DNA of 64,000 nt from Nonomuraea dietziae (GTDB lineage: Bacteria; Actinomycetota; Actinomycetes; Streptosporangiales; Streptosporangiaceae). Under the pieces are notes generated by a model. The model saw only the letters and a list, made by a program, of their open reading frames with translations. It was not told where the DNA came from and searched no databases. The stretch covers positions 62,001 through 126,000 of the forward strand of contig NZ_JACIBV010000003.1 in the NCBI RefSeq assembly GCF_014195505.1, in the 5' to 3' direction. Shown piece after piece: positions 1 to 8,640 of this stretch (within the stretch, counting starts at the first letter, position 1; every line of letters starts with the position of its first letter). The translations under genes were made by a program, and so were the position numbers.

Positions 1-825
1 ACAGGTCGACCAGCGCGTCCGTGATCTCCGTTGTTCGCGACCAGGCCAGCGCCGCCATCAACGTCAACCGGATCGCCGGCGGATTGGCCGCGAAGTCCGA
101 CGGATGCGAGGCCATCGCCCGCGCCCGCCAAGAGGCCACCAGCCGATCCGAGTAACCGTCGAACAGATCCGCCGAAAGCCCGAGCGCCTTGGCCCGCCGC
201 AGCTTCCGGATCTCCTCCAGCAACGTCTCCAGGCCCAGCCGACCGGGGTCAGACTTCAGCTCCTGCAGGAACCCGTCCTCGCCCGTAGCTAGCTCCCACA
301 GCGACCGCGCCGAGTCCGCCGACAACCCGTTCAGCACATGCAGGCAAAACTCCCGCTCGAACCGTGCCCTGCCCGCTCCTGCGATCCGCTCGACCCGTCC
401 CGGTGGCTCGATCTTCAGCGTCCGGCAGCGGGCCAACAGCGCCGCCCGCAGCCCTTCGTCGGTAACACCATCGGGCAGATCTTGTCCGCCAGCCACGCGG
501 CCAGCACGTCCTCATCCGCCCGGGTCGACTCCCGAAACCCCAGCGCCTCCCGCACCTGCGCCCGGTGGTATTCGATCGTCGACCCCGACCACCGATAGTC
601 CGAAAACAGCGCAGGGTCGACCTTCACCTGACCGGCCACGTAGTCCACCGCTGCCCGCGGTACCTCACCCGCATGTCGCGGGAACCGGCCCTCCTGCTCG
701 AAGAACTTCAGCAACAGGCCGAAGCCCAGCCGGGTCACCCCCGTCTTGTTCCCCACCAACTCCCAGTCGCTGTCCAGCAGCGTCCACGCCGCGATCAGTT
801 CTTCCGGCTCCCACTCCCGACGCAC
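1..825 (-). pseudogene. Tn3-family transposase, N-terminal part, frameshifted and cut by window edge
   Basis: The reading frame starts at 825 with a DUF4158-like Tn3 transposase N-terminus (WTLLDSDWELVGNKTG followed by RLGFGLLLKFFEQEGRFP). It is open to about position 480. There the frame changes: the peptide DKICPMV is followed in the next frame by DGVTDEGLRAALLARC and then by a typical continuation (RAMASHPSDFAANPP...ALAWSRTTEITDAL) to the window edge. One base appears to be missing near 478-482, so the gene is probably inactive unless this is a sequencing error. Intact family members are about 1000 residues, so most of the gene lies outside the window. I did not find the terminal inverted repeat in the bases upstream of the start. 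Confidence 0.85.
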
Positions 826-1539
826 CCGACCACGCCCTCTACGCCGACCGCCTCCGACAACTCGAACACGATCAAGCAGGAACCCTCACCAACCAGCCAC
901 ATTCACCCACCCGTAACGACCACGAACCGCAATCGTGATCATTCACACAGCTACTTTGGGGCTGGGGTCAGCTTCGGGAGGAGGACGCCGTCTACGAGCT
1001 CGGGGCGGCGGTAAGAGACCAGTACCTCGTCCTCGAGTCTGCGGATCAGCTCGGACATCTGGCGGCTCCGTCGCGATCATCGCTTGCTGAGGGAGCCCCA
1101 GCGGCCTTGGGCGACATCGGACCTGTAGTGGCCAGGTCCGTAGGGAGAATAAATCCTTCGTGTACCCAGCATGCAATGCCGACGAACGCACGAAGGAGCA
1201 GATGTCTGTGCTATCCCGTACTCGAACACAGTACAGCCGTTTCCAGGCCGCAGGTCCGGACACTCCAAACTCCCAGCTATCAAATTTGTGAGCAATTGAA
1301 GAGAAGATTAACAGTCCCGTCTCGCAATACCATCACAACCTCTGGTATTGATGGCGGCGTGATCATTAAATTGATCTCATCTTGTCTTAGCGAGAGTGAT
1401 TTGGAGGCGACCGTGGGGCACGATAAGGGTGCACGGCGAATACCGTGCGAATAGCTGCCGAAGACATAGGTCAATGCCGCGACAGGTGACAGCGCACCAC
1501 TCAGGGGCTCGCGCTCACTGGAACGAGGAGTAGTCGCTT
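826..1539. other. gene-free stretch between Tn3 remnant and RiPP operon
   Basis: No convincing gene. The part from about 1260 to 1420 is visibly richer in A+T than its surroundings and probably holds the promoter of the precursor operon. It contains an inverted repeat (CAATACCA at 1325-1332 pairing with TGGTATTG at 1343-1350). A short minus-strand frame ending near 951 (MSELIRRLEDEV...) has no recognised relative. Confidence 0.5.
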
Positions 1540-1797
1540 ATGGCAAAGTTTGATGATGTGGCGCGCCGAGAAATAGCCAGCAATGCTGCTACTGTACGCG
1601 AGGCATCTGTCGAAATAGCTCGGCAGGTGTCCGTTCTATGGGAGGCCCGCCTAAACATGGCCATGGCCGCAGGCGATGACGAGGGCGTACGACGCATGCT
1701 CCGCGAGGCCAGCGCAGAACAGTATATGGACAACTGCGACTGCATGCCCGTTCCCATTGCCGGACAGCCTAACATCGCCCAACCCCCACCCCGCTAG
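1540..1797 (+). CDS. putative RiPP precursor peptide, copy 1
   Basis: An 85-residue peptide with a GAGGAG ribosome-binding site at 1525-1530. Residues 1-61 are nearly identical in three tandem genes and look like a helical, charged leader (FDDVARREIASNAATVREAS...). The C-terminus diverges after a shared Y-M-D-N-C-D-C motif (Tyr62, Cys66, Cys68) and ends in a Pro-rich tail. A conserved leader with a variable core just upstream of a radical SAM/SPASM enzyme is the normal layout of a RiPP precursor. The modified residues are unknown. Cys66/Cys68 (thioether) or Tyr62-X-Asp64 (cyclophane) would suit SPASM chemistry, but that is inference. Codon use is less GC-rich than in most of the window, which fits transfer. 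Confidence 0.75.
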   Translation: MAKFDDVARREIASNAATVREASVEIARQVSVLWEARLNMAMAAGDDEGVRRMLREASAEQYMDNCDCMPVPIAGQPNIAQPPPR

Positions 1798-1866
1798 ACA
1801 AATTGATCAGAGCCGCGATGGGCTACATCGGGTGCCCTGAACACGTTGTTAGCCGAGACATGGGAG

Positions 1867-1884
1867 GCCCCTGTAAGCAGGGGC
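1867..1884 (+). promoter_or_regulatory. 7-bp hairpin upstream of precursor 2
   Basis: GCCCCTG (1867-1873), loop TAAG, CAGGGGC (1878-1884), lying 27 bases before the next start codon. There is no T tract, so it may be an mRNA-stability or attenuation element rather than a terminator. Confidence 0.4.
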
Positions 1885-1910
1885 ATGTTCGATACGAGGA
1901 TTAGCTGATC

Positions 1911-2171
1911 ATGGCACAGTTTGATGATGTGGCGCGCCGAGAAATAGCCAGCAATGCTGCTACCGTACGCGAGGCATCCGTCGAAATAGCTCGGCAGATG
2001 TCCATCCTGTGGGAGGCCCGCCTAAACATGGCCATGGCCGCAGACGACGATGAGGGCGTACGACGCATGCTCGGCGAGGCCAGCGCGGAACAGTACATAG
2101 ACAACTGCAATTGCGCTATACCCAGCGCCAGTGTCGAACAGCCCGGCACCGCCAAACCCCCGCTCCGCTAG
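1911..2171 (+). CDS. putative RiPP precursor peptide, copy 2
   Basis: An 86-residue paralogue of the peptide at 1540, with GAGGA at 1896-1900 as ribosome-binding site. It is nearly identical through the leader, with only a handful of substitutions (for example K3Q and V30M), and shares Y-I-D-N-C-N-C (Tyr62, Cys66, Cys68). The following tail (AIPSASVEQPGTAKPPLR) differs completely from copy 1 apart from a Pro-rich end. The nucleotide identity of the first ~190 bases with copies 1 and 3 indicates recent tandem duplication. It should be a substrate of the radical SAM enzyme at 2662. Confidence 0.75.
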   Translation: MAQFDDVARREIASNAATVREASVEIARQMSILWEARLNMAMAADDDEGVRRMLGEASAEQYIDNCNCAIPSASVEQPGTAKPPLR

Positions 2172-2274
2172 GTCGCGACATAGCAAGCCTCCGCGTACGG
2201 GCCGTGTGCGATACCTTCATTCACTTTGAAGTGACCGCCCCTCAGTTCTTTGTTAAAACAAGGAGTAGTTGATT

Positions 2275-2518
2275 ATGGCACAGTTTGATGATGTGGCGCG
2301 CCGAGAAATAGCCAGCAATGCTGCTACCGTACGCGAGGCATCTGTCGAAATAGCTCGGCAGGTGTCCGTCCTGTGGGAGGGCCCGCCTAAACATGGCCAT
2401 GGCCGCAGGCGATGACGAGGGCGTACGACGCATGCTCCGCGAGGCCCAAGCGCAACAGTATATGGACAACTGCAACTGTCCGCGCCCGAACGGCGGGGGC
2501 GGTTCATACCTAGACTGA
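2275..2518 (+). pseudogene. putative RiPP precursor, copy 3, with +1 frameshift
   Basis: The start (ATG 2275, AGGAG at 2261-2265) and the first 35 codons match copies 1 and 2. One extra G in the GGAGGG run near 2377-2381 then shifts the frame, and the unshifted product ends soon after as WEGPPKHGHGRR. If the extra base is removed, an 80-residue peptide results, with the same YMDNCNC motif at 62-68 and its own tail (PRPNGGGGSYLD). The core has therefore not decayed. It could be a fresh mutation, a sequencing error in a G run, or ribosomal slippage. Confidence 0.7.
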
Positions 2519-2583
2519 ATTGAGATTCGCAGGCGCTGCCATGGCAAGCGGCGAGACCATGCCGGCCGGTGTGGGTGTTTCTT

Positions 2584-2615
2584 GCCCGCACGGGCCGATG
2601 ATCGGCCCGACGGGC
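2584..2615 (+). terminator. strong hairpin between precursor genes and radical SAM gene
   Basis: CGGGCCGA (2591-2598), loop TGA, TCGGCCCG (2602-2609), extended outward by GCCCG (2584-2588) pairing with CGGGC (2611-2615), then TTTCC. It is placed to lower read-through so that precursors are made in excess over the enzymes, which is a common arrangement in RiPP operons. Confidence 0.55.
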
Positions 2616-2661
2616 TTTCCTCGGCACATTTATCCAAACTTCATGGATAAGGAACAACCCG

Positions 2662-4020
2662 GTGACGATTACAGCGGCAGATAACTCCCGATATAAGCCC
2701 TCCAGGTTCAACCTCATAGCCTGGGAAGATGAGATCAGCCAGCGCCAACTGCTCATCTACAACACGATGAGCAGCGCCTTTGTGCGATTGGAGCAGCCTA
2801 CCGCAGACCGAGTTGCTCTCCTTTTGAAGAGCGGTATGCCTGCTGCCGCCGATGATGCGCTCACCAGCGCGCTGGCCGGGCAAGGCGTCCTAGTGCCCGA
2901 AGGCCTGGACGAACTCGCCCTCGTCGACTCGATGGAGAGGTACTATAAGCAGCGGAAAGACTGCCTCAATCTTATTCTCATGCCAACGGAGAAGTGCAAT
3001 TTCCGTTGCGTGTACTGCTACGAAGATTTCGTCAAGGGAAAAATGTCCGACGAAGTCAAAGGCGGCATCATCCGGTTGGTTGCGCGAGAAGCTCCACATT
3101 TGAAAAGTTTGAACGTCGACTGGTTCGGCGGTGAACCATTGAGCGCCCTTGGCGTTGTCCGCGACGTGTCAGCCGAACTGATCGCCCTGTGCGAAGCAAA
3201 CGGTGTCGAGTACTCGTCGAGCATGACCACAAACGGCTTTTTGCTCAGCGGTAGTGTTGCCGAGGAGGTCTTGGGCCTCAAGATCAGCCGGTACCAGATC
3301 ACGCTGGATGGGACATCAACCACCCATAACCAGCTGCGTGTTCTGCGTAACGGCAGAGGAACCTTCGACACCATTGTGGACAATCTCTCCGCACTGCAGA
3401 AGAGCAGACACGATTTCAAGGTGCGGATCCGGGTGAACTTCACACCGCAGGTAGCCCAGGAGATGCCCAGCTTCCTCGCCTTTATGGGAGAACGGTTCGG
3501 TAACGACCCCAGATTCTCGATCTGGTTCCATCCAGTCGGCCGATGGGGCGGACCTCATGACGAAGAAATCGAGACATGTGATCAGCAGTCTGCTGAGGAG
3601 CTCGAGCGCAGTTTCACCGATGCTGCGGTCGACTCGGGATTCCCCCTCACCTCCTGGCAGCAAACCATGCGGCCGTATGGAAGCTCCTGCTACGCCGCTG
3701 ATCCGCGCTCGTATGTGATTGGCTCCGACGGGTCCGTTTACAAGTGCACGGTCGCCCTACGCGAGCCGAAGAACCACGTCGGACAGCTCTCAAGCGATGG
3801 TGACCTGCAGTTGCGCAATGACCGAATGGCCGTCTGGATATCCTCCGGTGCCCAGGTCGACGCCGGCTGCCAGGCGTGCGCCTTTCGACCGGCCTGCCAT
3901 GGCGATGCCTGCCCGCTGGCACGTCTGCAGCGCAACGGCGAGCGCTCCTGTCCACCGATCAAGAGCAACATCAAGAAGGTGTTGCCACTCATCGCAGTGC
4001 GGGTAGGAAAGCAGCAGTGA
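2662..4020 (+). CDS. radical SAM/SPASM peptide maturase
   Basis: A 452-residue protein with a GTG start, chosen for AAGGA at 2649-2653. Residues 1-95 resemble the peptide-recognition N-terminus of SPASM maturases (YNTMSSAFVRL...). The radical SAM signature CNFRCVYC gives the [4Fe-4S] ligands Cys112, Cys116 and Cys119, and WFGGEPL is the usual second motif. The C-terminal SPASM region has Cys343, Cys362, Cys403, Cys406, Cys412, Cys417 and Cys430 for auxiliary clusters. Enzymes of this class form C-S, C-C or epimerised centres in ribosomal peptides. It follows three precursor genes and overlaps the next gene by 3 bases (GTGA), so it is very probably the first modifying enzyme of this pathway. 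The exact bond formed cannot be told from sequence. Confidence 0.9.
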   Translation: MTITAADNSRYKPSRFNLIAWEDEISQRQLLIYNTMSSAFVRLEQPTADRVALLLKSGMPAAADDALTSALAGQGVLVPEGLDELALVDSMERYYKQRKDCLNLILMPTEKCNFRCVYCYEDFVKGKMSDEVKGGIIRLVAREAPHLKSLNVDWFGGEPLSALGVVRDVSAELIALCEANGVEYSSSMTTNGFLLSGSVAEEVLGLKISRYQITLDGTSTTHNQLRVLRNGRGTFDTIVDNLSALQKSRHDFKVRIRVNFTPQVAQEMPSFLAFMGERFGNDPRFSIWFHPVGRWGGPHDEEIETCDQQSAEELERSFTDAAVDSGFPLTSWQQTMRPYGSSCYAADPRSYVIGSDGSVYKCTVALREPKNHVGQLSSDGDLQLRNDRMAVWISSGAQVDAGCQACAFRPACHGDACPLARLQRNGERSCPPIKSNIKKVLPLIAVRVGKQQ

Positions 4021-6149
4021 CGTGCCAGCCCGCCACAGCTCCGACACGACCAGCACATGCCTCCTGTGAGGCGCCCGAGTTCGAACAGTTGGCCTGGCTA
4101 GAGCGTCTCATCGCCCGGTGTGAGCAGACCGCGGCGGTGCTGAGGATGGATTTCGCCGACGGCTGGCGTCACGAGCTGCTAGACCTACTCACGGAGCCGA
4201 CCAAGTGGTATGCGTCGCATCCGAACTGGCCGTCTGCCATGACCGTGACCGGACCTCCCCTCGAGATGTCTCTGCGGTTGGACTGGTCGCGCTCACCGAG
4301 CTTGCGGTTTGTCGCGGATGTCACCGACCATCGGTTCGGCCTCGTGGAGAACTGGCCTCGATATCTGCGGTACTGCGCCGCGGTCATCGGGGGTGAGCAG
4401 GCCGACACCCTGGCGTGGCGGCTGTGCCGCATGCACCTGGACGGGGTGCCTTCGCAATATCGCTCCCGCATGCTGCACGGCATCGGCTACGGAAGCGGCC
4501 CCTCAAGACGAGGAACCGTCTACTTCCGTAACCGGATGCCCCTCACCGGCGCGCCGCCCCACCCGGAGGAGGCGCCCTTCCTCGAGGAACTGGTGATCGA
4601 CGCGCGGGCCGCCGGTAGCACCCAAGCCGAGCTTCTTGGGTACGACTTCAGCAACGGTGAAGTGACCCGCAGCAAAATGTTCTGTCCGCTGACCCGAGCC
4701 CAGAGCTCAGCCCTTGTGGAAAGCATCGACCGCGACGATCCCCGGCTGGGCGCCGCACGAGTCGTCGCCGACACCTTCGGGCCACAGGCGAGGGACGCGA
4801 GCCTTTTCACCGCACTGCAAATATCGGCGCAGAATGGCACAGTGGGCCGCAAGCTCTACTTTCCTTGCGCCCCCTGGCAATGGTCCTCCGCGCAGGGCTT
4901 CCTTGACCTGGTGAGTTTCCTGGAGCGACTTGGTGTGGACCTTCACCCGCTCGCGGTGCTGCTGGACCACCTCAACGCCGATGGCCTCGCCGTGTCAGCA
5001 GGCTTTCTGGCCGTCTCTGGACCGATCAGCTCGCCGTCGGTCACCTTCTACTTCTCTCCGGATGCGCTGAGCGGGAGCAGCTTCGGAGAGCCACGACCAG
5101 AGCCTCAGGCCGCGACGGCACCCAGACTGGCTCACCAACGGTTCCGATCGGTCGATGGGCTGATCACGACAGGCCTGAAGTATCTCGCCAAGGAACAGCG
5201 GCCCGATGGCTTGTGGCTTGATCTTGACCTCGACAAGAGCCTGGAGCCGCACCGGCCCGCCATCGCCCGGGGCCGATCAACTCAGTTCGTGACCGCCTTC
5301 GTCGCAGAGGCGCTGTTGGATGTGCCGGAGGCGCAGTCGCTGGTCGCAGCGGCTGCTACGGCGCTGGACCAGCATGGCCGAGCCGGTCAGGGATGGGGGT
5401 GGAACGAGGAGTCACCCGCCGACGCCGAGACCACCGCGCTGGCCATCCGGGTCCTGACTTGCGCCGGGTACAGCATCTCAGAGCAATGCGAGTCGGTTCT
5501 TCGGCGTCATCAGCGGGCTGACGGCGGCTTCGACGCCTATCTGCCCGCCTTGGGCACGTCCAACGCTCTCGACAACGCCGACGTTACTGCTGCTGCTGTG
5601 CTCGCCCTACAGTCGCTCGCCGCGGCCGGCGGCTGTGATGCCCAAGGTGGGGCCGACGCGGCACTCCATCAATTGGCACGCACCCAACAGCGCGGCGCAT
5701 GGCGCTCCGGGTCGTGGGCGAGTCCACTGGTCGCGACGGCCCGCGCCGTACAGGCCTTCGCTCGACAGGAGATCTGCGGCCAGGTGAGGGCAACGCCTCT
5801 TATGGGGCAAGCTTCCCAGGCGCTGCTTTCCTGGCCGTTGCCGGACAACCCGTTCCTGCTGGCGCAATGGCTACGCGGATGGGCCACAGTAGGTGGCCAC
5901 AGCAGGTGGGCGACCGTCCAGCGGATTCTGATCAGCCTTGACCGCCAACAACAGGCAGGCGGCCAGTGGCGCGGTGCGCCCAACCGCTGCATACCGCGCG
6001 TCGGCCCGCACGCATGCGCGGACGAACAGGAACTGGCAATCGACTGGAACGGCGTGATCACCACCGCCTCGGTGATCTCCGGCCTGCATGCCCTACGAGA
6101 ACTCAGGGCGAAGGAAGACCACGATGACGCCTCAGGAGCGTTCCGTTGA
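4017..6149 (+). CDS. fusion: ABBA-prenyltransferase-like domain plus terpene-cyclase-like toroid
   Basis: A 710-residue protein; the GTG start at 4017 overlaps the upstream stop. The N-terminal half (about 20-355) has repeated beta units with K/V-x-Y-F and Y-D-F strands (GTVYFRNRM, LGYDFSNGEV, GRKLYFPCAPWQW, SVTFYFSPD), resembling ABBA-fold aromatic prenyltransferases such as the DMATS type. The C-terminal half (about 370-700) has QW-like repeats of prenyltransferase-beta/squalene-cyclase toroids (YLAKEQRPDGLW, GQGWGWNEES, RRHQRADGGFD, GAWRSGSW). I see no obvious DXDD acid of a class II cyclase. A role in prenylating the peptide, or binding or cyclising its prenyl group, is inferred from the operon. 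The ABBA assignment is by eye and only moderately secure; the toroid is clearer. Confidence 0.6.
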   Translation: MTCQPATAPTRPAHASCEAPEFEQLAWLERLIARCEQTAAVLRMDFADGWRHELLDLLTEPTKWYASHPNWPSAMTVTGPPLEMSLRLDWSRSPSLRFVADVTDHRFGLVENWPRYLRYCAAVIGGEQADTLAWRLCRMHLDGVPSQYRSRMLHGIGYGSGPSRRGTVYFRNRMPLTGAPPHPEEAPFLEELVIDARAAGSTQAELLGYDFSNGEVTRSKMFCPLTRAQSSALVESIDRDDPRLGAARVVADTFGPQARDASLFTALQISAQNGTVGRKLYFPCAPWQWSSAQGFLDLVSFLERLGVDLHPLAVLLDHLNADGLAVSAGFLAVSGPISSPSVTFYFSPDALSGSSFGEPRPEPQAATAPRLAHQRFRSVDGLITTGLKYLAKEQRPDGLWLDLDLDKSLEPHRPAIARGRSTQFVTAFVAEALLDVPEAQSLVAAAATALDQHGRAGQGWGWNEESPADAETTALAIRVLTCAGYSISEQCESVLRRHQRADGGFDAYLPALGTSNALDNADVTAAAVLALQSLAAAGGCDAQGGADAALHQLARTQQRGAWRSGSWASPLVATARAVQAFARQEICGQVRATPLMGQASQALLSWPLPDNPFLLAQWLRGWATVGGHSRWATVQRILISLDRQQQAGGQWRGAPNRCIPRVGPHACADEQELAIDWNGVITTASVISGLHALRELRAKEDHDDASGAFR

Positions 6150-8134
6150 CGGATCTGATCATCGGCCTGGGCGATGGGATGCCCGCGGCCCGGTACTTCG
6201 CCACCGCTAGCAGCCGAACCATCGTCGAGGCCAGCAACATCGATGATGTGCTTAGCACCATCGAGAACGCATCTGACAACAGCCTGATCGTTTCCGGGGG
6301 TTCAGCGCTGACCAGCAGCGACCTGTGCAGGATCGCACGTGCGGGCTCCGCGGCGGATACCCCGATGGGATTCATCGCAGGCTGGAATGAAGGAGATGCC
6401 CTCCAGCACGCCCGCAAGATCCTCGACTACCGCTGGATGGCTGAACGCGATGCACTGTTTTGGAGCCTCACCGACCTACCAGGACTCGTGCCCGGATGCT
6501 TCGCGGGCACTGAACTGCTGAGCAGCAGCGACTCCGATCTCCTCCAACGGGTGTCCAAACCACGCCACGCCACAGCGCTTGCCAGTCACGGCAACGGCAT
6601 CGACTTCCTGCTGAAGGACACCTTCCTCTGCAGCATTCTGGACGACAGCCTTTCGGCCAAGGCTCCCTTCAGACCTTGCGGTCACGACGCGGGCCCGTGC
6701 ATCCACGCAAAGAACGTCAACGGCCAACTCGTCGAGCCGCTTCGCTACCGTCCAAGTGACATTGCCGCTGATGTGATCATTTTGGCCACATGTCATGGCA
6801 TGCTCGCCGCCGGCTCCCTGTGTGACCCCGCACGTTCGCTCGGCGCGGCGATGATCCGATCTCCATGGGCCGGCGCCTTGATCACTACGTATATGGATAT
6901 CCGGGGCGAGAACTGGGAGCCCCTGGTTGCGCTAGGCATGCTCCAGGCAGGACACCGGCTAGGCGCCATCTGCACCGAGCTCAACAAGCTCACACAGGCC
7001 TGCGACGGGGACACCCCGTGGCTCCTGTTCGGTGATCCCACTGTCGCTCTTGCCGAACGCCGGCAGCCACTACGCCTGCCGGCCGGGAAGCCATCGTCGG
7101 CCAGACTCCAACCTGGGGTGAATTTGCTTGAGCTGCCTTCCTCTGAGCCGCACCTCATCTCGGTCGGCGCCCCCGACGCCGGACAAGCCTCCTGCAGGGT
7201 CAGTTTCCAGCAAGTGCCAGGAGCCACCACGCTCGTGGCCGTCCACTATGCAGATGCTCCCAGAACGGTGCAGCTGACCGCTGAGGCTGCCGACCGATCT
7301 GTCCGTTTCGATGCTCTCCGCAGTGTGCGGTCAACCATCGACCAGCTGGCCTTCACCCGTTCAGTACTTGATCAAGCCGCCAAGACCCCGACCACGGCAG
7401 AACTCGTGGCAGACGGGTCGCTACGGTCGTTGGTGTCCACTCGCCTGTCGCAACACATCGAACACGTCAAATACGGCTCGTCCTACGACCTCGCCTCCAG
7501 CCTCAGCAGCAAGAGCAAACCGTCACAAGGCGAGCTCCATGAGAGAGAGACCTGGATTCAGCTCAACAGCGCGCTGACGCTCTTCCTGGCGGCGTACCAG
7601 CAGCGTGACAGCCCCACCACATGCTTCGACACACCCCGCGGCACTCTGCTGCCGGCAGAGACCGAATGCCCGTACTGCGGGATGTTGGTGGCCCAGCGCG
7701 TATCACGCGATCCGGTCTCCAGCCTCACACGCCGGACCAGCTGGTGCTCAGGATGCGCCTTTCTAAGCAACACCTCCAGCGCCGTCGACACAGTGACCAT
7801 CAAAGGGCCTGGCACTATTCGAGTCGGCAGCCGACAGGAGTACACGCTTGTGTTCGACGGCCCGCCGGCACCCGGCTGGAGCGTGATCCACGCCTGCCTT
7901 CGCATACAGCGCACTCCCTGGCCTGCCAACAGTGAAGGACCGATCGGCGAGATAATCGTCCAGCGAGGAGAACCCCTTCCCCCGCTCAAACTGCTCATCG
8001 GGATAAGGCCGGACGTCCCGGTCGGTGTTCACTACCTCGTCGCCGCCATCGCTGCTCAAGGCGATCTATGGATTTGCCGCCGCCCCATCTTCGTGGAATC
8101 TCCAGGCACTGACGGCTGCTCGGATGGGTTCTGA
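6146..8134 (+). CDS. caspase-fold (C25/CHAT-like) cysteine protease with zinc ribbon
   Basis: A 662-residue protein with a TTG start overlapping the upstream stop by 4 bases, and AGGAG at 6134-6138. Residues 130-305 carry the marks of a clan CD protease: LASHGNG with His148, IILATCHG with Cys216, and GDPTVAL at 296-302, as in gingipain-type C25 and CHAT peptidases. Near residues 507-536 two CXXC pairs (CPYCG...CSGC) form a likely zinc ribbon, followed by a beta-rich Ig-like C-terminal region. There is no signal peptide, so it should act in the cytosol. As the last gene of the precursor/SPASM operon it is a natural candidate for removing the leader peptide. An alternative is a host-directed or immunity role. 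Confidence 0.7.
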   Translation: MTDLIIGLGDGMPAARYFATASSRTIVEASNIDDVLSTIENASDNSLIVSGGSALTSSDLCRIARAGSAADTPMGFIAGWNEGDALQHARKILDYRWMAERDALFWSLTDLPGLVPGCFAGTELLSSSDSDLLQRVSKPRHATALASHGNGIDFLLKDTFLCSILDDSLSAKAPFRPCGHDAGPCIHAKNVNGQLVEPLRYRPSDIAADVIILATCHGMLAAGSLCDPARSLGAAMIRSPWAGALITTYMDIRGENWEPLVALGMLQAGHRLGAICTELNKLTQACDGDTPWLLFGDPTVALAERRQPLRLPAGKPSSARLQPGVNLLELPSSEPHLISVGAPDAGQASCRVSFQQVPGATTLVAVHYADAPRTVQLTAEAADRSVRFDALRSVRSTIDQLAFTRSVLDQAAKTPTTAELVADGSLRSLVSTRLSQHIEHVKYGSSYDLASSLSSKSKPSQGELHERETWIQLNSALTLFLAAYQQRDSPTTCFDTPRGTLLPAETECPYCGMLVAQRVSRDPVSSLTRRTSWCSGCAFLSNTSSAVDTVTIKGPGTIRVGSRQEYTLVFDGPPAPGWSVIHACLRIQRTPWPANSEGPIGEIIVQRGEPLPPLKLLIGIRPDVPVGVHYLVAAIAAQGDLWICRRPIFVESPGTDGCSDGF

Positions 8135-8562
8135 CCACCCCCAGCGTGCGTCTCCAAACCCCGAAAGCGAGATATTGGCGCTTCCCGATATCCCGTTCCC
8201 GCGACCCGGGAGCACGGGCGCGGCTGCGCTGAGCCAGATTCACCCGAAGCGCTGTACCGCGGCTGGCCATCGCCGAAGGTCTGCGCCACGGTAGGCCGCC
8301 CATCGTGGTGTCGGTCAGGTACAGGCACACGATCACCGCAGAGGTAGGCCCAGATGGACGAGGCACACAGGGGGCGGGCATCTCGACAGCGCTGGAGGAA
8401 TCCCTAGATGCCCACGGTGCCGACACATGACCGCGGCGACCGCAGTACAGCCGCCCCGGAGGAGAGGACGACACCGCGTCATGGAAGCGGAGCGAGCTGT
8501 AGGCCCGTGCGGTTCCGTGCACCCGGATCGGCCAAATGGCGTCGAGGGTGGCGTCTCACGTG
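8135..8562. other. gene-free stretch between convergent clusters
   Basis: About 430 bases separating the rightward RiPP operon from the leftward cassettes. I see no gene with a good start, ribosome-binding site and recognisable product in either direction. Confidence 0.5.
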
Positions 8563-8592
8563 TCTGGCCGCCCCCAGGAGAAGGCGGCCAGA
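8563..8592 (-). terminator. hairpin terminator after cassette A
   Basis: A perfect 10-bp stem (TCTGGCCGCC at 8563-8572 with GGCGGCCAGA at 8583-8592) and a 10-base loop, 48 bases beyond the stop codon of the precursor gene. It closes the leftward five-gene cassette. Confidence 0.65.
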
Positions 8593-8640
8593 CCGTTGCT
8601 CACTCGATACGAGCAAATCGCGGCAGCAGGGCTGACCAGG

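Noticed and set aside
1540..2518. Lanthipeptide precursor interpretation of the Cys-containing peptides
   Set aside because: No LanB, LanC, LanM or LanKC gene is present, and the tails have few Ser/Thr paired with Cys.
3876..4016. Upstream extension of the prenyltransferase-like frame into the radical SAM gene
   Set aside because: It would overlap the SPASM Cys region by 140 bases. The GTG at 4017 with GTGA coupling explains the start better.
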